NCBI RefSeq assembly: GCF_001955535.1
Contig: NZ_MPVN01000001.1
Location: 1,054,001 to 1,118,000 of the forward strand
Source of the DNA: Paenibacillus sp. FSL H7-0326
Lineage (GTDB): Bacteria; Bacillota; Bacilli; Paenibacillales; Paenibacillaceae
DNA length: 64,000 bases
Reading direction: 5' to 3'
Both the position numbers and the translations under genes were made by a program. The notes under the pieces are model-generated. The model saw nothing but the letters and a program-made list of their open reading frames with translations, searched no databases and was not told where the DNA came from. This document shows positions 9,847 to 18,026 of the stretch, piece after piece. The number at the start of each line of letters is the position of its first letter. The stretch's first letter is position 1.

Positions 9847-10860
9847 TCACATAATTAGTGTCCAAAAGCTCCCTAAGTGCTTCTTCGAACATTTCGATAC
9901 CATCGTCTCTAACTTCGATCCAGAGCATGCCATCTTCTTGTAACCTGAGATGTCCAGATGGCCAAAGGCTCGTTTCGGCTTTAGCCCATGATAAATCGCA
10001 TTTTCCACCAAAGGCTGACTTGTCAGCTTCAAGATTCGATAATCTAAGTACTCCGCCGGTATGTGAATCGTATAATCGATTTCATTTTTGTAGCGCAGAT
10101 GTTGGATATACAAGTAATTGCGAATCATTTCGCTCTCTTCTCGTACCGTGATGATCTCGTTCCCCCGCTCATGGAACGCATGTAGAAGGATGCCAACGCC
10201 ATAGTCGCTTTTTTCGCTTCTCTAGTCCAGCCTAATTCAGCCAGCGTATAGACAATAGAAAAATGAGGACGAATCTGCTGTTGCATCAGAACCAGCTCAT
10301 ATTTTCACTTCGTGGTTGCTCCTCCCTGATGTCGTCGATCAACTGCCGAATATGCTCAGTCATGCGATGATAAGTGAATGTTAATTGCCAACCTCACTAC
10401 GACTGAAAATAGTCGGGACAACCTTATACAGATCCCGATCCGTCTCGCGCATGGTTTGGATCAGATGTTGGAAGGGCTTCACGATGTTGAAAGATAGTTT
10501 TACCGCAACGAGCACGATAACAAGTGCGCACAGCAGGATGACAATGAGCGAAATCTTTTGGAAAATTTGATAATCCTTCATCAACTCGTCCAGAGATACT
10601 TGATAAAGGATCAGCCATTTGTTGTGGGTAAGCGGGTATTTGGTGTACACGATCTTCTGATTGTCGATGTTCATCACGTCACCTTCTGCCTTATTGCTTT
10701 GAAGCAGCGGATTCAGAATCGGACCGCATGTAAGACTTCGCCGCGGTCCGTCGAGGAGATGATTCAGTGATTTTCATCAATCAAATAGAAGTTGCTTGTT
10801 ATTAAATCGTTCATCTGCTCAAACAATGAGGAAATCTGATCCTCGCCAACGTATATATTC
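9847..10860 (-). pseudogene. Decayed YesM-like sensor histidine kinase
   Basis: Pieces of one kinase gene read in several frames. From 10860 downwards there is sensor-domain-like sequence (ISSLFEQMNDLITSNF, then HNKWLILYQVSLDELM), a membrane helix rich in Ile/Val/Leu and a HAMP-like NIVKPFQHLIQTMRETD ending near 10381. A phosphoacceptor-like region (ELVLMQQQIRPHF) follows near 10290-10265, then an ATPase N-box (SQPLVENAIYHGLKPKR) at about 10030-9970. Stops and frameshifts separate the pieces and the G-boxes are missing. It probably once belonged to another two-component pair; no matching regulator gene is present. Confidence 0.8.
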
Positions 10861-11187
10861 TGTTACGAATGGAGACCAAAGAAAAAAGAAAAAAGAAAAA
10901 ACCACCTGTAATCAGCGACTTTCAGCCTTTAGTGTCATAGCAGCGAATAGCCTGCTTATGGGGTAAAGAGCGACATTAGAATAAAGAACAAAGAGGCGAT
11001 GATGCTTTTGATCGTGTCTCTACTTTAATTTCATTATGGCTTCCATGCCACACAGCTTAGCTCTTTGGCGATTATAAAAGTGGCACTAATCTGAGAAATA
11101 GTGTCCTTGAGCAATTGTTCCCCGCAACATAGGACACTCTTTTTCAATCATATATTGTTAGCAGCAATAAAAAGGGGGCGAGGCAAA
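10861..11187. other. Intergenic region, no gene recognised
   Basis: A purine-rich AGAAAAA-type run lies at about 10873-10897. A hairpin-forming repeat copy is at 11091-11138 (listed separately). I see no supported ORF. The SD-like GGGGGCGAGG at 11174-11183 belongs to the oxidoreductase gene. Confidence 0.5.
11091..11138. repeat. Hairpin repeat, copy A (left of the GMC gene)
   Basis: Contains AGTGTCCT and AGGACACT as inverted arms around a loop with GAGCAATTG, followed by CTTTTTC. A near-identical copy is at 13001-13052, so the two flank the oxidoreductase gene as direct repeats. Either a duplicated terminator-like element or a footprint of a mobile element. Confidence 0.6.
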
Positions 11188-12822
11188 TTGAGAATATACA
11201 TAGCTCATGAAAAGGATACGCTGTGGACGATCGCTCAAAAAACATCATGTGCTTTAGAAGCCCTTGCCGCTCTAAATCCGGCAATAACCGATTCAAATGC
11301 TGATTTGGCCGGAAGGCAAGTACGTCTCCCATCCTCCGCCTCTTCAGTCAAACGGAATATCAGCCTGCCAATTTGTCCGCCGCTTCCCCTCCCTCCATCG
11401 CCAGATGCGGAATGGCTACCTTTGGCCTCGCTTGAGGATATGCAGAGAACGGAGTACGATGTGCTCATCGTCGGCACAGGTGCAGGCGGAGGAGCGGCGC
11501 TTTGGAGACTGATCCAGCAGCTAGGCGCCAGCGGTAAACGGATTGGAGTCCTGGAACGAGGGAGCATTGCCATTCCGACGCATGCGCAAAATATTGCAAC
11601 CATGGATACTCCAACTTTGCTGCAATACAAGAAAAGGTTCTCCCATACCGTTGCCGACTATTTTACTTCGCAGGTATATGCATTGGGCGGCAGAACCTTG
11701 TTTTGGGGGGCGACAAGCCCTCGTATGCCTGTTTCCGAGCTTGCAAAATGGCCGATCCCTATAGAGGAAATGAACAATTATTACACATTGGCGGAGAAGG
11801 TCATGAACGTTACCGGTAATTACACGAAAAGCGCGTTTTTAACCCAGATTCTTTTGGCGCGTCTGCAGCGTAGCGGCTTTGCTGATGCAATCGACGAACC
11901 GATAGCCATCAATCTGGAGCCCGTCAGCCAAAACGGCGTTCTTAATTCCAACCCGTTTTTCAGCTCTATTTTATTTTTTGCACATGCATTGAATGCCTCT
12001 TATGATTTGGCGGTTAACGCTCGGGTCGTCAAGGTGCTGACGGATCGGAACCGGGCTGTAGGCGTTGAGGCGACTTCCCCTGACAAACGGACCTATGTGC
12101 TGAAGGCCAAGCATATCGTATTGGCGGCAAGCACATTCGGCACGACGCAAATTTTATTAAATTCGGGGATTCATGGACCAGCCATCGGCCATTATTTCAC
12201 AAACCATACTCGGGTGCTAGGGAAAGGAAGCCTAAACCGCCAGGAATTTCCCGAGGTGCTGGGACCGCTTCGTATTTTGATTCCGGGCAAGGAAGATAGA
12301 CCTTATCAAATACAAATCGGCGGGCCGGGAGACTTCACTTGGGACCAATATCGGATGCAGCCGCTTCGGCAAGAGTGGGACTGCTACTTTGCTGCTTTCG
12401 GAGAAGTGGAATCCCGCTATGAGAATCATGTTTATCTGGATCCTGCCGAACGCGACCAAGACGGCGTCCCCAGACTCAAATTGCAGTTCTCCTACAGCGA
12501 AAGGGATCTGTTCGTGATCGAGCAAATGGCCGAGGGCATAAAGTATGCTGCCTCTGCTATGAATATCCCGCTCACGCTGGGCAATGGCCCTTCCATTTGC
12601 CTAGCGGTACCCGGAGTGGTCTCGCATGAAATGGGAACCTGCCGGATAGGGGAAGACACTTCAACGTCAGGCACCAACCTGGATGGTCAAATCCACGGAA
12701 TACAGGGACTTTATGCGGCGGACGGAAGCGTCATTCCAACTAGCGGAACGGCCAATATTACACTGACGATTGTGGCTCTGGCGATCCGTATGGCAGATAC
12801 AATCGTTCGGCAGTTGAAGTAA
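11188..12822 (+). CDS. LysM domain fused to GMC-type oxidoreductase
   Basis: A 545-aa protein. Residues 1-50 form a LysM-like module (HEKDTLWTIAQKTSCALEAL, then LNPAITDSN and LAGRQVRLP), which in known proteins binds peptidoglycan or chitin-like glycans. From about residue 90 a Rossmann FAD site is clear (YDVLIVGTGAGGGAALWRL, with ERGS closing the second strand). The C-terminal GMC domain has SHEMGTCRIG and LYAADGSVIPTSGTANITL. GMC enzymes oxidise alcohols or sugars with FAD. The frame is open from 11101, but the TTG at 11188 follows GGGGGCGAGG and begins the LysM fold. There is no signal peptide, so how a LysM protein reaches the wall is unclear; spore or mother-cell localisation is possible but unproven. 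Confidence 0.85.
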   Translation: MRIYIAHEKDTLWTIAQKTSCALEALAALNPAITDSNADLAGRQVRLPSSASSVKRNISLPICPPLPLPPSPDAEWLPLASLEDMQRTEYDVLIVGTGAGGGAALWRLIQQLGASGKRIGVLERGSIAIPTHAQNIATMDTPTLLQYKKRFSHTVADYFTSQVYALGGRTLFWGATSPRMPVSELAKWPIPIEEMNNYYTLAEKVMNVTGNYTKSAFLTQILLARLQRSGFADAIDEPIAINLEPVSQNGVLNSNPFFSSILFFAHALNASYDLAVNARVVKVLTDRNRAVGVEATSPDKRTYVLKAKHIVLAASTFGTTQILLNSGIHGPAIGHYFTNHTRVLGKGSLNRQEFPEVLGPLRILIPGKEDRPYQIQIGGPGDFTWDQYRMQPLRQEWDCYFAAFGEVESRYENHVYLDPAERDQDGVPRLKLQFSYSERDLFVIEQMAEGIKYAASAMNIPLTLGNGPSICLAVPGVVSHEMGTCRIGEDTSTSGTNLDGQIHGIQGLYAADGSVIPTSGTANITLTIVALAIRMADTIVRQLK

Positions 12823-13079
12823 CGTGCACCTCAAATTGCTCTGAAAAACGGAAAAAAGAAGGGATATGCCAGCAAAGCTTGGCAACCACCTTACCCAATC
12901 TTAGAATCTTATTGGATTAGTACGCCGTCCAGCCGAAAAACAACTCTTGTTTCCGTTAATAGAATCAATTGTTGTTTTAGACTCCGCGTTTTTTACACTC
13001 ATCTGAAAAGGGGTGTCCTTAAGCAATTGCCCAACAGCATAGGACACTCTTTATATATAAGTTGAACTAATGAGAGCAA
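12823..13079. other. Intergenic region after the GMC gene
   Basis: No ORF is supported. It contains the second copy of the hairpin repeat near its right end. No strong terminator with a T-run was seen immediately after the oxidoreductase stop. Confidence 0.4.
13001..13052. repeat. Hairpin repeat, copy B (right of the GMC gene)
   Basis: Shares GTGTCCTTAAGCAATTG and CATAGGACACTCTTT with copy A at 11091-11138, in the same orientation. The GTGTCC/GGACAC arms form a hairpin followed by a short T-rich tract. Confidence 0.6.
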
Positions 13080-14013
13080 TCATAGCCTGATGCACAGACG
13101 ATCAATGATTTTTATGGGATCTGTCATGATGTTTTCTATGAAGGCACGAACGTTTTTGCGAATCTCCGTCGTGGTATGGTAGAAAACATTGTTAATGACA
13201 TCGGACTTCAGCCATTTCCAAAGTCCTTCAACGATATTCAGTTGAGGGCTGTATGGAGGTAGAAACACAAGCTTAAGCCTCCCGTTCATCTCTTTGAGGA
13301 AGGGTTCTAACAATTTCGCGTGATGGATACGTGCGTTGTCCAATATCAGCACGATTTTCCCAGTTGGATACGCAAGAACCACTTTCCGGAGAAAGGACAG
13401 GAACGTTTCCGCAGTGTACTCCTCATCTTCCTGCCATACAATCTCCCCTGTGACATAATCAAGCGTAGCTAGCAGTTTTACGCCTCTATGTTTACCAGTG
13501 GTTTTAATGATGCGCTGCTTTCCTTTTGCAAACCACGTATGCTGTAGCGCTTGATAATCGCGAATCATACTCTCATCTTCAAACAAGATGTGATCAATTT
13601 CGCCGTTTTCGTAATTTTTTTAACTTCGGAAAGGTAGTTTCGACAAATGCTTTTTGCTTTTCTTCGTCAGCTGCTGCCAGCGTATAGGTTGGCTTGGTAT
13701 AGCTGAGTCCCAATCGATGCATCATTTTAGATACGCCTCGAATGGAGTAATTTTTTCCGAACTCACGTTTGATATATTCTCCAATTAACTGCAATGTCCA
13801 ATTGAATTTGGCTGTAAAACCGACTTCATGAGGTAGTGATTCCATTATGGTTTGCTTTAATTGTGATTGCTGTTCCTTCGTTAAACGTTCGGGTGCTCCG
13901 GTAGAAAATCTCATGATCAGACCGTCAAGCCCATGTTTTCGATAGGTACGAATATATTCTTTGATCGTATATTCTGATTTTCCAATCGATGAAAATGAGC
14001 GAAGGTTTTTAAA
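13080..14013 (-). mobile_element. IS630-family transposase remnant, frameshifted and 5'-truncated
   Basis: Two frames together make an IS630-type transposase. The upstream part (about 14013-13594) holds helix-turn-helix sequence (SEYTIKEYIRTYRKHGLDGL, then RLTKEQQSQLKQTI); the start and first helices are missing because a stop precedes it near 14015. The downstream part (13586-13080) is the DDE catalytic domain: LFEDESMIRDYQ, LILDNARIHHAK and LPPYSPQLNIVEGLWKWLK carry the three acidic residues. The switch between frames occurs just after an A7 run at 13615-13621 on the minus strand and requires +1 (or -2). It may be a decay mutation or recoding; the missing start makes the copy inactive either way. 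Confidence 0.85.
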
Positions 14014-14044
14014 TTAACATTTCACATCCAATACAAACCACTAG

Positions 14045-14090
14045 TTGACATTTAACTTGCATGCATGTTTTATTATTGTAGTATACGCTA
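14045..14090 (+). promoter_or_regulatory. Promoter and twin operator of the GntR gene
   Basis: A TTGACA hexamer is at 14045-14050. Two dyad-like boxes follow: CTTGCATGCATG at 14056-14067 and TAGTATACGC at 14079-14088, with centres 22 bp apart. The same pair at the same distance stands before the two downstream genes, so this is probably the autoregulatory site of the GntR protein. The exact -10 is uncertain. Confidence 0.55.
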
Positions 14091-14118
14091 TGATCAAACT
14101 TAAAGGAGTCATACATGA

Positions 14119-14769
14119 ATGTCCAATCTTCCTCTTGCGGATATAGCCTACCAGACAATTCGACAGAAATTACTGAATGCTGAATATGTACCTGGCGACC
14201 TCCTCTCCGAGAACGTGTTAGCCGGAGAACTTAATATGAGCAGGACACCGATTCGAACCGCTATCGACCGCTTAGAGAAAGAGGGATTTTTGGAAACTCT
14301 TAAAAAGCGCGGGGTCTTGGTGAAGGAGATAAATGTAAAAGAGTTGTTCGATATTATTGATTTGTTTTCCGCGTTATATATGTATGCGTTAGACATCCTT
14401 GAGCAGGAACTGTACGAGATCGATTTGGAAGCTATGAAGGAGTGTTTGGACAGTCTTATACGAGCGAGCGAAGAGAAACGGTCCCGTGATTATTACGAGA
14501 ACGGCTTACTTCTAATGCGAACCCTTCTGGCCTCTGTTCAAAATCAATGCATTTTGAATACGTTCGATTCTTATAAAGATAAATTATTATTTTACATCGT
14601 AGTGAGTCGGGCGACGAAACACCAGAACCAGCCTTATACTGCAAAAAAGCTTTATGTTGAAATTTATGAGCATTTGTCCACTCGTGACTTTGCTAAAGTT
14701 AAAAAGGCACTTCAAGATTCAGAATACCAACGAGCCAGAGACCAACTTGTCAGAATCGTATTGGGATAA
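14119..14769 (+). CDS. GntR-family transcription regulator
   Basis: A 216-aa regulator. Residues 1-75 are a winged helix-turn-helix of the GntR class (IAYQTIRQKLLNAEYVPGD, LAGELNMSRTPIRTAIDRL, GFLETLKKRGVLV), followed by an all-helical effector domain of about 135 residues like the FCD/FadR subgroup, where small ligands bind. The ATG at 14119 has AAAGGAG upstream; another ATG at 14115 opens only a short frame. It precedes, on the same strand, two related genes with matching operator pairs, so it likely controls them and itself. The ligand is unknown. A strong terminator follows. Confidence 0.92.
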   Translation: MSNLPLADIAYQTIRQKLLNAEYVPGDLLSENVLAGELNMSRTPIRTAIDRLEKEGFLETLKKRGVLVKEINVKELFDIIDLFSALYMYALDILEQELYEIDLEAMKECLDSLIRASEEKRSRDYYENGLLLMRTLLASVQNQCILNTFDSYKDKLLFYIVVSRATKHQNQPYTAKKLYVEIYEHLSTRDFAKVKKALQDSEYQRARDQLVRIVLG

Positions 14770-14782
14770 ACGTATAAGGGAT

Positions 14783-14815
14783 AAAGTCTTTCACTTCGGT
14801 GAAGGACTTTTTTTA
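14783..14815 (+). terminator. Rho-independent terminator of the GntR gene
   Basis: Stem AAAGTCTTTCAC / GTGAAGGACTTT with a TTCG loop and a run of seven or more T. It lies 13 bp after the GntR stop codon. Confidence 0.92.
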
Positions 14816-14855
14816 TTGAACGATGTTTTTTACAAAATATTCAAACTCAGAGTGC

Positions 14856-14897
14856 TTGACTAATCTTACATACAAGTTATAATGTTTTTGTATACAA
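14856..14897 (+). promoter_or_regulatory. SigmaA-type promoter with twin GntR operator
   Basis: TTGACT at 14856-14861, 16-bp spacer, TATAAT at 14878-14883. Operator box 1 CTTACATACAAG (14865-14876) lies in the spacer and box 2 TTGTATACAA (14888-14897, perfect dyad) covers the expected start of transcription. Centres are 22 bp apart. The placement suggests repression. It drives the decayed lipoprotein gene. Confidence 0.7.
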
Positions 14898-15000
14898 GAA
14901 AAAAATCGGAGGGATGCGAGATGATCTACTTGTATTTAGTTGGTTAACAATTGCTAGTTAGAATCAAAAATTTGCATCAAATTTAAGGGGAATCGATTCA

Positions 15001-15231
15001 TGAAATTCATATCGATTTTTTGCTGTAATCCTGTTTGTACTTATGTTGTCGGTCGTGCTGACCGCTTGCGGGAAGGACTTAAGCAAGCAGTCTATTTCCA
15101 GCGCGAAAGTGGAACGTTCGCAGGAAGGTAATTTGATTGTTTCCTGGGAAACGACAAATACTGAGATCTATTGGGGAACGACGCCGGATCAGACGACGAA
15201 AGGCAAACAGTCCATCATCATAAATTCTTAA
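15001..15231 (+). pseudogene. Frameshifted, truncated copy of the secreted phosphatase gene
   Basis: Reads as a lipoprotein signal (MKFISIF, then ILFVLMLSVVLTAC with lipobox LTAC) followed by SSAKVERSQEGNLIVSWE. That second part resembles GASVERTQEGKLIIRWN of the intact gene at 15325. One extra T in the T6 run near 15016-15023 breaks the frame between start and signal core. The phosphatase domain is absent; the frame ends soon after a GTTPDQTTKGKQ segment. It has AAGGGG before the ATG and its own operator pair. An 8-codon ORF (MIYLYLVG) with a GGAGG site lies just upstream at 14921-14947. It could instead be a small lipoprotein if translation starts internally. Confidence 0.65.
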
Positions 15232-15273
15232 CATCACTCTGTGTTCCGCAAACAAAGCTGATCTATAATCCGA

Positions 15274-15306
15274 CTTGCATACAACTTAGGTATAACTAGT
15301 ATACTA
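15274..15306 (+). promoter_or_regulatory. Twin GntR operator before the phosphatase gene
   Basis: Box 1 CTTGCATACAAC at 15274-15285, box 2 TAGTATACTA at 15297-15306 (perfect 10-bp dyad), centres 22 bp apart. TATACT inside box 2 could serve as the -10 with TTGCAT in box 1 as a poor -35 at 19 bp, so the promoter assignment is uncertain while the operator pair is clear. Confidence 0.6.
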
Positions 15307-15324
15307 ATTTGGAGGGATTCATCA

Positions 15325-16452
15325 ATGAAAAAAATCGTATTATTCGGTTCGGTGCTTTCGCTCGCGTACGCATCCAGCTTTATGGCCCCGGTACACAGCG
15401 CTGCCGGTTCGAAGGCGCCGATCGTTTCGTCCGTGAAGCAGGGCATCATCACGGGGGCAAGCGTAGAACGCACGCAAGAAGGAAAGCTGATCATCCGGTG
15501 GAACAGCGACCGGGATCTCGGCGCGGCCAAAGTATACTGGAGCACGAGTCCGGACGGCGGGTGGAAGGAGCTTGCCAGAACTTACATTCACTACCATGGC
15601 TACGTAACGACGGATCCGAACCCGGGCAGCCGCGTTTATTTCAAAATCAAAGGCGGCTCCGGCTCGACGATAACGGTCGCGGAGCGCAAGTTGCCGCTGA
15701 AAGGTACGATCAACTTCCGCGATCTGGGTGGCTACCGGACGGCTGACGGTCACACCGTGAAATGGGGCAAGCTCTACCGTTCGGACGAACTGGCTGCGCT
15801 GACGGAGTCGGATATCGCATATTTGATCAAGACCGGGCTCAAAACAGACCTCGATTACCGTACTAGCAACGAAGTAAAGCAGAAGCCGGACCCAGTAATC
15901 GAAGGTGTCACGTATGTGCTTAACTCGGTTTTCGAAGATTCCGGTGATTCCGACAATTCCGGCCAGCCCGTCGATTTTAAAGCGCTGCTTGCCGGCGAAC
16001 CCGGCGAGCTCGCGATCAAGGTGAACCGGGACATGGTGGCCGCCCCGGATGCGTTCAAGCAGCTGTTCGAGCTCATTCTTGACCCCGCCAATGCCGCGGT
16101 TCTCCAGCACTGTACGGCGGGCAAGGATCGTACAGGTTTGGGGTCGGCGCTTGTCCTGCTCGCTCTCGGCGTGCCGGAAGAGACGGTTATTGAGGATTAC
16201 CTGCTCAGCAACAAGTACCGCGAGCAGCTCACCAAAGCGACTCTCGAGGCGATGCTCAAGAGAAACGTCATCAACGTCAACGATAAGTCGTTCGAAGGCA
16301 TGAAGGCGCTCTTGGAGGTACGCCGGGAATATATCGAGGCTGCTATTGAGGAAATGAAAAACAGTTACGGTTCCGTAGATTCGTACCTTGAGAAGGGCCT
16401 CGGATTGACGGCCGAGAAGCGCGCCAAGCTGAAGAAGCTGTACTTGAAGTAG
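15325..16452 (+). CDS. Secreted tyrosine-protein phosphatase (Y_phosphatase3 type)
   Basis: A 375-aa protein with an N-terminal signal peptide (MKKIVLFGSVLSLAYASS..., cleavage likely near VHSAAG). A fibronectin-like beta domain of about 90 residues follows, then a phosphatase domain opening with INFRDLGGYRTADG. The active-site loop HCTAGKDRTG gives the Cys-X5-Arg signature; the Asp needed as general acid is plausible in the preceding region. Such enzymes hydrolyse phosphotyrosine or phosphoinositide-like substrates outside the cell; Listeria LipA is a known relative. GGAGGG precedes the ATG. It is controlled by an operator pair shared with the GntR gene. The substrate is unknown. Confidence 0.9.
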   Translation: MKKIVLFGSVLSLAYASSFMAPVHSAAGSKAPIVSSVKQGIITGASVERTQEGKLIIRWNSDRDLGAAKVYWSTSPDGGWKELARTYIHYHGYVTTDPNPGSRVYFKIKGGSGSTITVAERKLPLKGTINFRDLGGYRTADGHTVKWGKLYRSDELAALTESDIAYLIKTGLKTDLDYRTSNEVKQKPDPVIEGVTYVLNSVFEDSGDSDNSGQPVDFKALLAGEPGELAIKVNRDMVAAPDAFKQLFELILDPANAAVLQHCTAGKDRTGLGSALVLLALGVPEETVIEDYLLSNKYREQLTKATLEAMLKRNVINVNDKSFEGMKALLEVRREYIEAAIEEMKNSYGSVDSYLEKGLGLTAEKRAKLKKLYLK

Positions 16453-16629
16453 CGCCTTTGGGCTCTGAAAGGCTTGCCCCCTGAGTAAGCCAGCAGCATG
16501 TTCATCTGCTAAATGCGGGTTACTCCGCTTACGGCACCCCATGAAGAAAGGGGCTGTCCCAAAAGTCATCATAGATGACTGCAGGCTGTAGAGAAACCCA
16601 CGCTTTTTCCGAAGTGATGGGTTTCTCTT
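16453..16629. other. Intergenic region with IS-like end and hairpin
   Basis: GGGGCTGTCCCAAAAGTCAT at 16551-16570 looks like a terminal sequence common on IS1182/IS4-type elements, but no transposase follows. The hairpin at 16591-16627 comes directly before the group II intron. Confidence 0.45.
16591..16629 (+). terminator. Terminator-like hairpin preceding the group II intron
   Basis: Arms GAGAAACCCA (16591-16600) and TGGGTTTCTC (16618-16627), a 17-nt loop, then TT and the intron 5' end. Group IIC introns are known to insert just after such hairpins. Confidence 0.7.
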
Positions 16630-17276
16630 GTGCGCCCAGCATAGGCGCTATCTCTAGGGTTCAAGTCCCGAACGGTGAAGGCAGTAGTAGCCATAGCTTA
16701 TGGTAAGGGTGTCCACTGCGAGGTGGAATCTGAAGGAAACCGGCGGCAAATCTCCGGTCTGAGGAACACGAACATCATAGAAGGCTAACGTACGTTGGAT
16801 GAGACTGCAAGACAAGTCAAAGTCCTTACTGCCAAAGGCGTACGAGAGTAAATGAAGCAGATAGATGGAGAGGAAGATAGCGTCCTTACCTGGGGAGATC
16901 TGTACGAACGCGAAGTAAGCTTCGTAACCTTGCTCGAGAGGGCAGGCTGAACGTACAGAAGTCAGCAGAGGCCATAGTACGCAGGCTGTTGCAACAGCCT
17001 GCGTAAGGGCCGAACATGGAATAGGAATGGAACGTACTTGGCGTTCGAGGATGAGCGTCGAAAGCAGACAATGAAGTTAGACTGAATAGTAGACACAGAT
17101 TATACTATATAAGTTGAAATAAAGACTCCCGTTGCATTTGGAAAGGATTTCTACCCCCCACACGTCGAATAAAAAGAAATCACTAATTGGCGGGTGAGGG
17201 TATTATGGAAACGAATATGCCGAATATGCAGGCGTTACAAGAAGTAGAGCAATGTTTGAAACGTGAGAAGGGTCGT
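16630..17276 (+). mobile_element. Group II intron fragment, truncated early in its reverse transcriptase
   Basis: The 5' end GTGCGCCCAGC and the following domain I-like segments (GGGTTCAAGTCCCGAACGG, AAGGCAGTAGTAGCC, ATCTCCGGTCTGAGGAACAC) are those of a bacterial group II intron. An ORF starts with ATG at 17205 after GGTGAGGG and reads METNMPNMQALQEVEQCLKR, the usual start of an intron-encoded protein. It stops at 17291 because intron sequence ends near 17276, where a minus-strand glycosidase fragment begins. Domains V and VI and the maturase are missing, so the intron cannot splice or move by itself. Confidence 0.85.
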
Positions 17277-17683
17277 CTTTCGCTTTCATAGCCTCAGGAT
17301 TCAGTTCAACTCCATAAATAGGCGTTATGTTGGAACAGCCCCAAGTGAAATAAATTCTGCTATCATCATCAACGAACAGATTCGGATCCCAAAAAGGGAA
17401 CTCCCCAAGTATCTCTTCGAATTCCCCCCTGGACGGGATCTTTTGTCCTGAATAAGGAGCAGTTTTTACTTTTTGATGATGCGGAAAAATAAATGTATTC
17501 CCCAATTACCCGTATATCCGGAGCATAGTCATAAATCGGTACGTCTTTCAGGGGGTGGAAGTCCCAATCTACGAGATTATCGCTTGTAAGGAATCCGGCC
17601 GTCATTGATGGAAAAAGGTAATACTTCCCTTTAAACAGAATCAACGATGGATCCGCTGCTTCCTCTCGGGACATAGAACGAAA
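17272..17683 (-). pseudogene. GH43-like glycosidase fragment
   Basis: N-terminal half of a family-43-like enzyme: EEAADPSLILFKGKYYLFPS, DYAPDIRVIGEYIYFSAS, then in a second frame ILGEFPFWDPNLFVDDDSRI and SNITPIYGVELNPEA. A frameshift near 17450 separates the parts. The right end is joined to an isomerase fragment and the left end to the group II intron, so both ends are recombination joints. The C-terminal half of a related gene is at 22889-23422. Assignment to GH43 rests on these motif runs only. Confidence 0.7.
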
Positions 17684-17685
17684 AA

Positions 17686-18026
17686 ATACGGATATAGGGG
17701 GTATCGAAATAATGGGCCAAATGAATAGCGCGCATGAAATCCTTCACATGAGGCGTAAAATCTTTGGTAATCGGCGTATTTCCGATCGGCGAAGCGATGG
17801 AGGCAATTTGGAAGCCCCGGGCATTCACCCGCTTTTTGATCTCTTCGATTTCCTGGTCTGACAGCTGCAATACATTTATTCCGCGCACCGTCCGCAAATC
17901 GATATGATAAATCTCTTCAGCGGCAAGTAGATCCATCTGCGTTTCCATATCCGGAGCAAACTCGTCGCCAAAAGCCGACAATGTGACTAAAGTTTTTTTT
18001 GGTCGTTTGGCCATGTTCAATGCCAT
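17686..18026 (-). pseudogene. Sugar phosphate isomerase/epimerase, N-terminal fragment
   Basis: The ATG at 18026 follows AGGGGGT and opens a TIM-barrel isomerase of the xylose-isomerase-like group (FGDEFAPDMETQMDLLAAEE, IASPIGNTPITKDF, DTPYIRIFSFYVP). After about 115 residues the reading runs directly into the GH43 fragment; the remaining two-thirds of the barrel is missing. A 5'-intact but non-functional gene fusion. Confidence 0.78.

Noticed and set aside
10873-10897. Short A/G repeat that resembles a microsatellite
   Set aside because: Only three imperfect units; no sign of function.
15340-16572. 410-codon open frame on the minus strand opposite the phosphatase gene
   Set aside because: It is antisense to a gene with a clear active site, signal peptide, operator and ribosome-binding site. 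Its composition is that expected of a codon-mirror frame and no start signal fits.
16630-17100. Possible structured regulatory RNA or rRNA piece
   Set aside because: The segment matches group II intron domain I features and is followed by the intron-encoded protein start, so no separate RNA gene is needed.
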